Origin: Candidatus Lachnoclostridium stercorigallinarum | Lineage (GTDB): Bacteria; Bacillota; Clostridia; Lachnospirales; Lachnospiraceae | Assembly: GCA_019116745.1 (NCBI GenBank) | Contig: DXBC01000166.1 | Location: 1-55,458, forward strand | Direction: 5' to 3' | DNA: 55,458 bases | Shown here: positions 8,450-16,488 of the stretch, one piece after another | Layout of the letters: the number at the start of each line of letters is the position of its first letter | How positions within the stretch are numbered: the first letter of the stretch is position 1 | Notes under the pieces: model-generated | The model's database searches: none | What the model was told of the DNA's origin: nothing | What the model saw: the letters and a program-made list of their open reading frames with translations, nothing else | Program-made: the position numbers and the translations under genes

Positions 8450-9649
8450 ATGAGCAAGTGTATTGCCTGCGGCCAAAAATTGCCGGAAGAGCCGCTGATG
8501 ACTCTGGATAACATGCCGGCGTCCGCCCAGAATATTCCGGACAGGGATGAGGTGAAGGAGGACCACGGGATCACATTGAATCTCTGCCAGTGCCCGGACT
8601 GCGGCCTGGTACAGTTTGACTGTGAGCCGGTGGACTATTACCGGGACGTGATCCGGGCCGGCGGATTCTCCACCACCATGGTGAATCTTCGCAGAAGGCA
8701 GTACCGCCATCTCATAGAGACCTATCATCTGAAAGGAAAGAAATTTCTGGAGGCAGGCTGCGGCCGTGGAGAGTTTCTCTCGGTGCTGCGGGAATTCCCG
8801 GTGGAGGTCCACGGCATAGAGCACCGGAAGGATCTGGTGGAGACGGCTGTAAAGGACGGCCTGGACGTGAAGGAGGGATTTACGGAGACAGAAGACACCC
8901 TTATACCGGGCGGCCCCTACGACGTATTCCTCTCCTTTAATTTCCTGGAACATCAGCCGGAGCCGGGAGTGATGCTGCGGTGCATCCGAAACAACCTGAC
9001 GGCCGGAGGAATGGGCCTGATCACCGTGCCCAGCCTGGAGTATATTCTTCAGTACGACGGCTACTATGAGCTGATTCGGGACCACATCGCCTACTACACC
9101 TTTGAGACTCTTCGGAATCTTCTGGAATCCTGCGGATTTGAGGTGCTGGAGGAGGAGATGATAAACCGGGACACCCTGTCGGTGATCGTGAGAAAGACGG
9201 AGGACGGGGCGCCGGGAGCGGAGAGCGGAACCGGGATGCCGGGAGCAGAGAGCGGAACGGCCCCTGCGAAGGTGGACGTCTCCGGTCTGACTGCCAGCCG
9301 CCGCTATATCGACGACGAGGTGAACCGGCTGGTGGACCGCCTTCACGGGGAAGGAAAGGCCCTGGCTATCTGGGGGGCCAGCCACCAGGGATTTACTCTG
9401 GCGGCCACCACCCGGCTGGGGGACAAGGTGAGCTACATCATAGATTCCGCCCCCTTTAAGCAGGGAAGATTTGCCCCTACCTCCCATCTGCCCATTGTGG
9501 CGCCGGATCACTTCTTCCAGGAACCGGTGGGCGCCATTCTCATTGTGGCCCCCGGCTATACGGAGGAGATTGCCGGGATTATCCGGGAAAAATTTGGAAG
9601 CTCTGTGGAAATTCTGGCATTGAAGACGGATCACCTGGAGACACTTTAA
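8450..9649 (+). CDS. SAM-dependent C-methyltransferase (sugar C-methyltransferase type)
   Basis: 399 residues with the three-part plan of deoxysugar C-methyltransferases. The N-terminal zinc-binding domain has paired cysteines (CIACG and CPDCG). A class I SAM domain at about 90-250 carries motif I FLEAGCGRGEF. A C-terminal domain (about 280-399) holds the Rossmann-like IWGASHQGF and YIIDSAPFKQGR of the Methyltransf_14 family. By family these enzymes add a branch methyl to an NDP-keto-sugar, which fits the neighbouring epimerase and glycosyltransferases. A short Gly/Glu-rich repeat at about 245-268 (GAESGTG twice) links the last two domains. RBS AAGGAGGAAA precedes the ATG. Confidence 0.88.
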   Translation: MSKCIACGQKLPEEPLMTLDNMPASAQNIPDRDEVKEDHGITLNLCQCPDCGLVQFDCEPVDYYRDVIRAGGFSTTMVNLRRRQYRHLIETYHLKGKKFLEAGCGRGEFLSVLREFPVEVHGIEHRKDLVETAVKDGLDVKEGFTETEDTLIPGGPYDVFLSFNFLEHQPEPGVMLRCIRNNLTAGGMGLITVPSLEYILQYDGYYELIRDHIAYYTFETLRNLLESCGFEVLEEEMINRDTLSVIVRKTEDGAPGAESGTGMPGAESGTAPAKVDVSGLTASRRYIDDEVNRLVDRLHGEGKALAIWGASHQGFTLAATTRLGDKVSYIIDSAPFKQGRFAPTSHLPIVAPDHFFQEPVGAILIVAPGYTEEIAGIIREKFGSSVEILALKTDHLETL

Positions 9650-9688
9650 GAAAAGGCGGCAGGAAGCTGCCGGGGAGGAGATGGACGG

Positions 9689-10762
9689 ATGAAAGCATTT
9701 GTATTAAAGGAACCGGGAGTGGTGGGATGGCACGACGCCCCGGAACCCCAGTTAAAACAGCCCTACGGCGCCATCCTGCGGCCGGTGGCGGTGACCCCCT
9801 GTTCTTCCGACGTGCACACGGTGTTCGGCGGCGGTTCTCCCAAGGCTCCAAACCTGGTTCTGGGCCATGAGTGCGTGGCTCAGGTGCTGGAAGTGGGAGA
9901 GGAGGTCCGGGACTTTGCGCCGGGTGAGATCGTGGCAGTGCCGGCCATTACGCCGGACTGGAGAGCGAAAGCCATCCAGGAGGGAAACGACCGCCATGCT
10001 TCCGCGCCGTTTTCCGGTCATCAGCTGGGGCGGAGCCAGCCGGGAGTCTTTGCGGAGAAATTCCTCATTCCCGACGCGGATACCACTCTGGCGAAAATCC
10101 CCGAGGGAGTTACCCTGGAGCAGGCCCTGATGTGCGTGGATGTGGTGACCACCGGTTTTACGGGAGCGGAGTACGCGGATATTAAGATCGGCGATACGGT
10201 GGTGGTCATGGGCATCGGTCCCATCGGCCTGATGGCGGTGGAAGGCGCCAGGCATCTGGGAGCCGCCAGAATCATCGCCGTGGGCAGCCGGCCGGTGTGC
10301 GTAAAGCTGGCGAAGGAATACGGGGCCACGGAGGTGATCAGCTACCGGGACGGAGACGTGGTTCAGCAGGTTCAGGAGCGGACCGGCGGCGTAGGCGCCG
10401 ACTCGGTGATTCTCTGCGGCGGAGGGGATGAGGTCTTTACCCAGGCGGTGGATATGGTCCGCTACGGTACAGGCACTATTTCCAACGTCAATTATTACGG
10501 CGGAACCGGCAGCCTGGGATTCCCCAAATTTTCCGGCGGCCGGGGAATGGCGGGAAAGACCATCCACACGGAGCTGGCAAAGGGCGGCCGGGCCAGAATC
10601 GAGCGCCTGCTGGCCATGGTGAAGTACGGGCGGATCGATCCGCGGAAGCTGGTGACCCATCACCTGTACGGACTGGACAGGGTGGAGGACGCCCTGTACA
10701 TGATGAAAGAAAAAGCCGATGACCTGGTGAAGGTCATGGTGAAAATAGATTGGAAGGATTAA
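9689..10762 (+). CDS. zinc-dependent, probably NADP-linked secondary alcohol dehydrogenase
   Basis: 357 residues, closely patterned on the NADP-dependent isopropanol dehydrogenases of Clostridium beijerinckii and Thermoanaerobacter. Catalytic zinc ligands are the Cys in VTPCSSDVHT, the His-Glu in LGHECV and the Asp in MCVDVVTTG. The cofactor site GIGPIGL is followed by GSRP and a Tyr in KEYGAT, the residues that select NADP in those enzymes. It needs no structural zinc loop, as in the tetrameric bacterial type. Its place inside a polysaccharide operon is unusual; it may reduce a keto-sugar or polyol precursor, or just be carried along. Gap to the methyltransferase is 39 bases. Confidence 0.87.
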   Translation: MKAFVLKEPGVVGWHDAPEPQLKQPYGAILRPVAVTPCSSDVHTVFGGGSPKAPNLVLGHECVAQVLEVGEEVRDFAPGEIVAVPAITPDWRAKAIQEGNDRHASAPFSGHQLGRSQPGVFAEKFLIPDADTTLAKIPEGVTLEQALMCVDVVTTGFTGAEYADIKIGDTVVVMGIGPIGLMAVEGARHLGAARIIAVGSRPVCVKLAKEYGATEVISYRDGDVVQQVQERTGGVGADSVILCGGGDEVFTQAVDMVRYGTGTISNVNYYGGTGSLGFPKFSGGRGMAGKTIHTELAKGGRARIERLLAMVKYGRIDPRKLVTHHLYGLDRVEDALYMMKEKADDLVKVMVKIDWKD

Positions 10763-10765
10763 CGG

Positions 10766-11728
10766 ATGAAGAAGATCAGCGTTGTGGTGCCCTGCTACAA
10801 TGAAGAGGCCAATGTAGGCCCCCTGCGGGACGCCCTGGTAGAAATGTTTCACCGGGATCTGCCGGGATACCGGTATGAAATCCTGTTTATTGACAATGAT
10901 TCTCAGGACCGCACCCGGGAAATACTCCGGGAGCTGTGCGCCCGGGACAAGGACATCAAGGCCATATTCAATGCGAAAAATTTCGGCCAGTTCAATTCCC
11001 CCTACTACGGCATGCTGCAGACCACAGGGGACTGCACCATCCTGATGGCGGCGGATTTTCAGGATCCGGTGGAGATGATTCCCAAATATGTGAAAGAGTG
11101 GGAAAACGGCTACAGGATCGTCATTGGCATCAAGAAATCCAGCCAGGAGAATAAACTTATGTACTGGCTGCGGGGCTGCTATTACAAGCTGATCAAGAAA
11201 CTGTCGGACGTGGAGCAGATTGAACAGTTTACCGGCTTCGGTCTTTACGACAGGAAATTCATCCAGGTGCTGAGGGATCTGGACGATCCCACCCCTTTCC
11301 TGCGGGGAATTGTGGCGGAGCTGGGTTTCCGCAGAAAAGAGATTCCCTATGAACAGCCGAAGCGGAAGGCGGGAAAAACCAGCAACAATTTCTATAAGCT
11401 CTATGACGCGGCCATGCTGAGCTTTACTTCCTACACCAAGGTGGGGCTGCGCCTGGCCACCATTTTCGGCAGCATCTGTTCTGCCATCAGTATGCTGGTA
11501 GCCCTGATCTATCTGACACTGAAGCTGCTGTACTGGGACCGTTTTGCCGCCGGTATGGCGCCCCTGCTCATCGGCATGTGCTTCCTGGGATCGGTGCAGA
11601 TCTTTTTCATCGGACTGGTGGGAGAGTATGTGCTGACCATCAATTCCAGGGTGATGAGAAGGCCCCTGGTAGTGGAAGAGGAGCGGATCAATTTCCAGAA
11701 TGAGGAAGAAAACGGAGGAGACCTATGA
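10766..11728 (+). CDS. GT2 glycosyltransferase with two C-terminal membrane spans (GtrB/DPM1-like)
   Basis: 320 residues. The GT-A fold begins with VVVPCYNEEANV and carries the NDP-sugar metal motif region IDNDSQD and the ADFQDP segment typical of polyprenyl-phosphate glycosyltransferases. Two hydrophobic helices at about 232-255 and 268-290 anchor it in the membrane. By family it loads a hexose from UDP- or GDP-sugar onto undecaprenyl phosphate for use outside the cell. It starts three bases after the dehydrogenase stop and overlaps the next gene by four bases (ATGA), so translation is coupled. Confidence 0.9.
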   Translation: MKKISVVVPCYNEEANVGPLRDALVEMFHRDLPGYRYEILFIDNDSQDRTREILRELCARDKDIKAIFNAKNFGQFNSPYYGMLQTTGDCTILMAADFQDPVEMIPKYVKEWENGYRIVIGIKKSSQENKLMYWLRGCYYKLIKKLSDVEQIEQFTGFGLYDRKFIQVLRDLDDPTPFLRGIVAELGFRRKEIPYEQPKRKAGKTSNNFYKLYDAAMLSFTSYTKVGLRLATIFGSICSAISMLVALIYLTLKLLYWDRFAAGMAPLLIGMCFLGSVQIFFIGLVGEYVLTINSRVMRRPLVVEEERINFQNEEENGGDL

Positions 11729-13911
11729 AGTATAAAGTGGACGTGGTCAGGATCCGGGAAAACACCATACAGTTAAACGGCTGGGCCATCGGAAAACATC
11801 CGGAGTCCCCGGTGGAGTTTCAGGTGGAGGACGGGAACCATAAACCGGTGGAATTCAAGTATGTGTCCACCAGAAGAGACGATGTGAGCCAGATCTATTT
11901 CGGGAAGACCTGGGATAAGGATTTTGGCTTTGACATTCAGTTTGCCTATGAGCGGGGAGAGAACTACTACCTGTACATCAAATGCGAGGGACGCCGGGTG
12001 CGGATCCGGTATAATGAGGAGCTCATCGCCCGCCGGTCCAGCGTAGCCCACAAACGCCGAGAAAAGATCATGGATCTGATGAACATGGAGACGGTGAAGG
12101 TGGCTTTCGACTTCTGGAAGGAAAACGGCCTCAGGGCTCTGGTGGTAAAGTCAAAGCACAAACTCCAGGGCATCGACAACGACTATGATTACGGCGAGTG
12201 GTATGAGCTGACAAAGCCCATGGAGGAAGAGCTGGAACGCCAGCGCCAGGAGTGGATGGACTATCGGCCGAAGCTATCCATTGTCATCCCCGCCTATCAG
12301 ACGCCGGAGCGGTATTTAAAGGAGCTTTTAGACTCCATATTTGCCCAGACCTATGAAAACTGGGAGATCTGCGTGGCGGACGGCAGCCCCAAGGGGAAGA
12401 GCTGCGAGCGGGTTCTGCGCCGCTACGCCGACCGGGACGACCGGGTGAAATACCTGATTCTCGGGGAAAATAAAGGGATTTCCGGCAATACCAACGCTGC
12501 CATGGACATGGCTTCCGGAGATTTTATCCTGCTGGCGGACCACGACGATACTCTGACGCCCAATGCCCTCTACGAGGTGGCCAAGGCCATCAACGCCGAT
12601 CCCTTAAACGACGTGATCTACTCCGACGAGGACAAGCTGGATATGGACGGGGGCGCCCTGTTTGAGCCCCATTTCAAACCGGATTTCGATCCGGACCTGC
12701 TCACCAGCACCAACTACATCTGCCACCTGTTTGCGGTGAACCGGGATCTGGTGGAGGAAGTGGGACAGTTTGACGAGAGCTTTGACGGGGCTCAGGACTA
12801 CGACTTTATCTTCCGGTGCACGGAGAAGGCCAGGAAGATTTATCACATTCCGAAGGTGCTCTACCACTGGCGGTGCCATCAGGGCTCCACGGCCAGCAAT
12901 CCGGAGAGCAAGCTCTACGCCTTTGAGGCGGGAGCCAGGGCTATCAAAGCTCATTTTGACCGGCTGGGCATCGAGACAGAGTCCATTGAAAAAGGTGTGG
13001 ATTACGGAAAGTACCATGTGCGCTTTGCCATCCAGGGAGAGCCGCTGGTGTCGGTGATCATTCCCAACAAGGACCACACGGCGGATCTGGACGTATGCGT
13101 AAAGTCCCTGATGGAGAAGGCCGCCTACAAAAATCTGGAGTACATCATTATAGAGAACAACAGCACGGAGAAAGCCACCTTTGAGTACTACGAAAAGCTG
13201 CAGAGAGAGCATGAGAACGTAAAGGTGGTCACCTGGGAGCGGGAGTTCAACTATTCCGCCATCAACAATTTCGGCGTGAAATACGCTTCAGGGGATTATT
13301 TCCTGTTCCTAAACAACGACACGGAGATCATCGAGCCGGACACCATCCAGGAGATGCTGGGATACTGCCAGCGGGAGGATGTGGGAGCGGTGGGAGCGAG
13401 ACTCCTCTATCAGGACGACACCATCCAGCACGCCGGCGTGGTGGTGGGCTTCGGCGGCATCGCCGGCCACACCTTCATCGGTCTCCACAAGTCGGAGAAC
13501 AGCTATTTCCACCGGGCTATGTGCGCCCAGGACTACAGCGCCGTCACGGCGGCCTGCATGATGACGAAACGGCAGGTGTTTGAGGCGGCGAAAGGCTTTT
13601 CCGAGGAGCTGGCAGTGGCCTTCAACGACATTGACTACTGCATGAAGGTGCGGGCCCAGGACAAGCTGGTGGTGTACAATCCCTACGCCCTTCTGTACCA
13701 CTATGAGTCCAAATCCAGGGGACTGGAGGACACGCCGGAAAAGATCGCCCGCTTCAACCGGGAAATCAGGATCTTTTCTGAAAAATGGCCGGATATTCTG
13801 AAAAACGGGGATCCTTACTACAACCCCAATCTGACCCTGCGCAAGTCCAATTTTGCCCTGAGGGACTTAAAGAAAGAGAAAATCGGGGAGCCCTATCCCC
13901 TGGAGATCTGA
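11725..13911 (+). CDS. bifunctional glycosyltransferase with two GT2 domains
   Basis: 728 residues. An N-terminal domain of about 150 residues (beta-rich, with NGWAIGK, unassigned) precedes two GT-A domains. The first, about 185-420, has SIVIPAYQTPERY and the metal-binding ADHDDT followed by SDEDKLD. The second, about 435-690, has SVIIPNKDH and LNNDTE, and ends with the acceptor-side motif FNDIDYCMKVR. Two active sites suggest it builds an alternating or two-sugar unit such as rhamnan, as RgpF-like and two-headed polymerases do. The donor sugar is not deducible. It overlaps the preceding gene by four bases and sits two bases before the next. Confidence 0.88.
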   Translation: MKYKVDVVRIRENTIQLNGWAIGKHPESPVEFQVEDGNHKPVEFKYVSTRRDDVSQIYFGKTWDKDFGFDIQFAYERGENYYLYIKCEGRRVRIRYNEELIARRSSVAHKRREKIMDLMNMETVKVAFDFWKENGLRALVVKSKHKLQGIDNDYDYGEWYELTKPMEEELERQRQEWMDYRPKLSIVIPAYQTPERYLKELLDSIFAQTYENWEICVADGSPKGKSCERVLRRYADRDDRVKYLILGENKGISGNTNAAMDMASGDFILLADHDDTLTPNALYEVAKAINADPLNDVIYSDEDKLDMDGGALFEPHFKPDFDPDLLTSTNYICHLFAVNRDLVEEVGQFDESFDGAQDYDFIFRCTEKARKIYHIPKVLYHWRCHQGSTASNPESKLYAFEAGARAIKAHFDRLGIETESIEKGVDYGKYHVRFAIQGEPLVSVIIPNKDHTADLDVCVKSLMEKAAYKNLEYIIIENNSTEKATFEYYEKLQREHENVKVVTWEREFNYSAINNFGVKYASGDYFLFLNNDTEIIEPDTIQEMLGYCQREDVGAVGARLLYQDDTIQHAGVVVGFGGIAGHTFIGLHKSENSYFHRAMCAQDYSAVTAACMMTKRQVFEAAKGFSEELAVAFNDIDYCMKVRAQDKLVVYNPYALLYHYESKSRGLEDTPEKIARFNREIRIFSEKWPDILKNGDPYYNPNLTLRKSNFALRDLKKEKIGEPYPLEI

Positions 13912-13913
13912 TT

Positions 13914-14918
13914 ATGAACAAGGTAACGGTTATCATACCAAATTACAACGGCCTGCGGTTTATGGAACCCTGTCTGGAAGCCTTAAAGCAGCAGAATTTT
14001 AAGGAATTTGACCTGCTGGTGGTGGACAACGGCTCCCAGGACGGGAGCGCGGAGTGGCTGAGAAAGCGGGGAATTCCCGCCATCTTTCTGGACAGCAACA
14101 CCGGTTTTTCCGGAGCGGTGAATACGGGGATCCGGGCGGTGTCCACCCCTTATGTGATTCTGCTGAACAATGACACAGTGCCCTTCCCCGACTATGTGGG
14201 GGAGCTGGTGCGCTGTCTGGACCGGTTTCCGGAGGTGTTCTCCGCCAGCAGCAAGATGATCCAGCTGTATCATAGGGAGCTGATGGACGACGCGGGAGAC
14301 ATGTACAGCGTCCTGGGCTGGGCCTACCAGCGGGGAGTGGGACAGCCCTCCTCCGGGTATCAGAGGGCCTGCCAGGTGTTTGCGGCCTGCGCCGGGGCGG
14401 CCATCTACCGGCGGGAGGTATTTGAGGAGATCGGGTACTTTGACGAAAGCCACTTTGCCTATCTGGAAGACATTGACGTGGGCTACCGGGCAAAAATCCA
14501 CGGCTACCGGAACGTGTACTGTCCCACGGCGAAGATCTACCATGTGGGCAGCGGCACCAGCGGCTCCAAATACAATTCCTTTAAGGTCCGCCTGGCGGCC
14601 CGGAACAATGTGTACCTGAATTATAAAAATATGCCTCTGCTTCAGCTGATGTTAAACGCCGTTCCCATAGGAGCGGGGATGGCGGTGAAATACGCATTCT
14701 TTAAAAAGCTGGGGTTCGGACAGGATTACCGGGACGGGGTGCGGGAAGGCTTCGCCACCCTGAAAAACTGCAGAAAGGTTCCCTATCGCCCGGAACATCT
14801 GAGACACTATGTGCAGATTCAGATAGAGCTGATCTGGGGGACGTTTCTCTATGTCTGGGAGTTTGGAAAACGCCGGCTGAGAAAGCTGGGAACCGGCCCG
14901 GCTTCTGCGGAAAAATGA
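13914..14918 (+). CDS. GT2 glycosyltransferase (rhamnosyltransferase-like)
   Basis: 334 residues. GT-A signature VIIPNYNGLRFMEPCLEAL, nucleotide region VVDNGSQDGS, DxD-like motif LLNNDTV, and the acceptor-site motif FAYLEDIDVGYR are all present. The C-terminal amphipathic region (VYLNYKNMPLLQLML) suggests peripheral membrane contact. The track ORF starts upstream at 13785, but the conserved N-terminus begins at the ATG at 13914, two bases after the preceding stop, so coupling is likely. It probably adds one sugar of the repeat unit. Confidence 0.88.
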   Translation: MNKVTVIIPNYNGLRFMEPCLEALKQQNFKEFDLLVVDNGSQDGSAEWLRKRGIPAIFLDSNTGFSGAVNTGIRAVSTPYVILLNNDTVPFPDYVGELVRCLDRFPEVFSASSKMIQLYHRELMDDAGDMYSVLGWAYQRGVGQPSSGYQRACQVFAACAGAAIYRREVFEEIGYFDESHFAYLEDIDVGYRAKIHGYRNVYCPTAKIYHVGSGTSGSKYNSFKVRLAARNNVYLNYKNMPLLQLMLNAVPIGAGMAVKYAFFKKLGFGQDYRDGVREGFATLKNCRKVPYRPEHLRHYVQIQIELIWGTFLYVWEFGKRRLRKLGTGPASAEK

Positions 14919-14972
14919 TAAAAAATTCATGAACCCGTAACAGAAAAACAGATATATTGTAAGAATTTGTTA

Positions 14973-15001
14973 ATGACAGGCACCTGGGCTTCATGTATAA
15001 T
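14973..15001 (+). promoter_or_regulatory. probable internal promoter before the sugar-phosphate transferase
   Basis: ATGACA at 14973-14978 and a perfect TATAAT at 14996-15001, 17 bases apart, in an AT-rich 108-base gap. The -35 is imperfect. It would allow independent expression of the priming transferase and LCP ligase. Confidence 0.6.
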
Positions 15002-15026
15002 AAGTAAGATATTGAGGTGATTAGCA

Positions 15027-16439
15027 ATGATTAAAGACCATCAGCGGGAATTTAACCAGTTTCAGGTGGTTCTGGATGCCATCGTGATTATTCTGTCCTA
15101 CGCTCTGGCCTGGTTATTGATGATAAACGGATTTGTTCCTACCAGGGGAGATGCTCTGCGGGCGGAATTCTATCTGATGGCTCTGCTGATCGTCATACCG
15201 GTCTATCTGCTCCTGTATGCGGTGTTTCAGCTGTATACGCCGAAGCGGGTCCAGGGGAGGCGGCTGGAGTTTGCCAATATCTGCAAGGCCAATTCCATCG
15301 GCCTTCTGATGTTTACCCTGGTTCTGTACCTGATCAGCAAGAACCCGTACTGGTACAATTTCTCCAGAGCCATGGTTCTGTATTTCTTTGTGATCAACAT
15401 TACGCTGGAGACGCTGGAGAGGAATCTGATCCGCATGATGCTGCGCTCCATGCGGGCCAGAGGCTATAATCTGAAGCACGTCCTGCTGGTGGGGTACAGC
15501 CGGGCAGCGGAGGGGTATATTGACCGGGTCAAGCAGAATCCGGAGTGGGGATATCACATCGCCGGGATTCTGGATGATCACAAGGCGCTGGGGGAGGAAT
15601 ACAAGGGGATACGGGTGCTGGGTACGATCCAGGACCTGCAGTCCATTCTGGATATGAATGTGCTGGACGAGATCGCCATTACTCTGAGCATCGATCAGTT
15701 CAGCGATCTGGGAGCCATTGTGGCAGTCTGTGAAAAGTCCGGCGTGCATACGAAATTTATCCCTGACTATAATAACATTATTCCCACCAGGCCCTATATG
15801 GAAGACCTTCTGGGGCTTCCGGTAATACACATCCGCCATGTACCACTTACCAACGGAATCAATAAGTTCATGAAGCGGACGGTGGATATTTTCGGGTCTA
15901 TTGTGGCCATTATCCTGTTTTCTCCGGTGATGCTGGCGGCAGCCATTCTGGTGAAGGTCACGTCTCCCGGACCGGTGATTTTCTGTCAGGAACGGGTGGG
16001 ACTTCACAACCGCCCCTTCAAAATGTACAAGTTCCGTTCCATGGAGGTACAGGCTCCGTCCGATGAGAAGAGCAAATGGACGACTCCCCACGATCCGCGG
16101 GTGACCCCGGTGGGACGTTTTATCCGGAAAACCAGCATCGATGAAATGCCTCAGTTTTTCAACATACTGAAAGGCGACATGAGTCTGGTGGGGCCGAGAC
16201 CGGAACGGCCGTTTTTTGTGGAAAAATTCAAGGAAGAGATTCCCCGCTACATGGTAAAGCATCAGGTGCGCCCCGGCCTCACCGGCTGGGCTCAGGTAAA
16301 CGGCTATCGGGGAGATACTTCCATCACCAAACGGATTGAATACGATCTGTATTACATCGAAAACTGGACCCTTGGACTGGATTTTAAAATCCTGTTTCTT
16401 ACTGTGTTCAAGGGCTTTATCAATAAAAACGCTTACTAG
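15027..16439 (+). CDS. polyprenyl-phosphate sugar-1-phosphate transferase (priming glycosyltransferase)
   Basis: 470 residues. Four hydrophobic helices in the first 125 residues (about 13-33, 47-68, 88-105, 113-133) are followed by a CoA-binding-like nucleotide domain (about 145-260). Then comes a fifth membrane helix (near IFGSIVAIILFSPVML) and the bacterial sugar transferase core with QERVGLHNRPF, MYKFRSM, SIDEMPQFFNILKGDMSLVGPRPE and the terminal RPGLTGWAQVNG. It transfers a hexose-1-phosphate (glucose or galactose by family) to undecaprenyl phosphate at the inner membrane face. This is the first step of the repeat unit. The full length matches WbaP/CpsE. Confidence 0.95.
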   Translation: MIKDHQREFNQFQVVLDAIVIILSYALAWLLMINGFVPTRGDALRAEFYLMALLIVIPVYLLLYAVFQLYTPKRVQGRRLEFANICKANSIGLLMFTLVLYLISKNPYWYNFSRAMVLYFFVINITLETLERNLIRMMLRSMRARGYNLKHVLLVGYSRAAEGYIDRVKQNPEWGYHIAGILDDHKALGEEYKGIRVLGTIQDLQSILDMNVLDEIAITLSIDQFSDLGAIVAVCEKSGVHTKFIPDYNNIIPTRPYMEDLLGLPVIHIRHVPLTNGINKFMKRTVDIFGSIVAIILFSPVMLAAAILVKVTSPGPVIFCQERVGLHNRPFKMYKFRSMEVQAPSDEKSKWTTPHDPRVTPVGRFIRKTSIDEMPQFFNILKGDMSLVGPRPERPFFVEKFKEEIPRYMVKHQVRPGLTGWAQVNGYRGDTSITKRIEYDLYYIENWTLGLDFKILFLTVFKGFINKNAY

Positions 16440-16488
16440 AACCAGAAAAAAACGCCCGTGGGGCGCAGTATGCAGGAAGAGGTAAAAC

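Noticed and set aside
8390-9634. 414-residue minus-strand ORF
   Set aside because: Shadow of the C-methyltransferase gene; no domain, and the plus strand carries all motifs.
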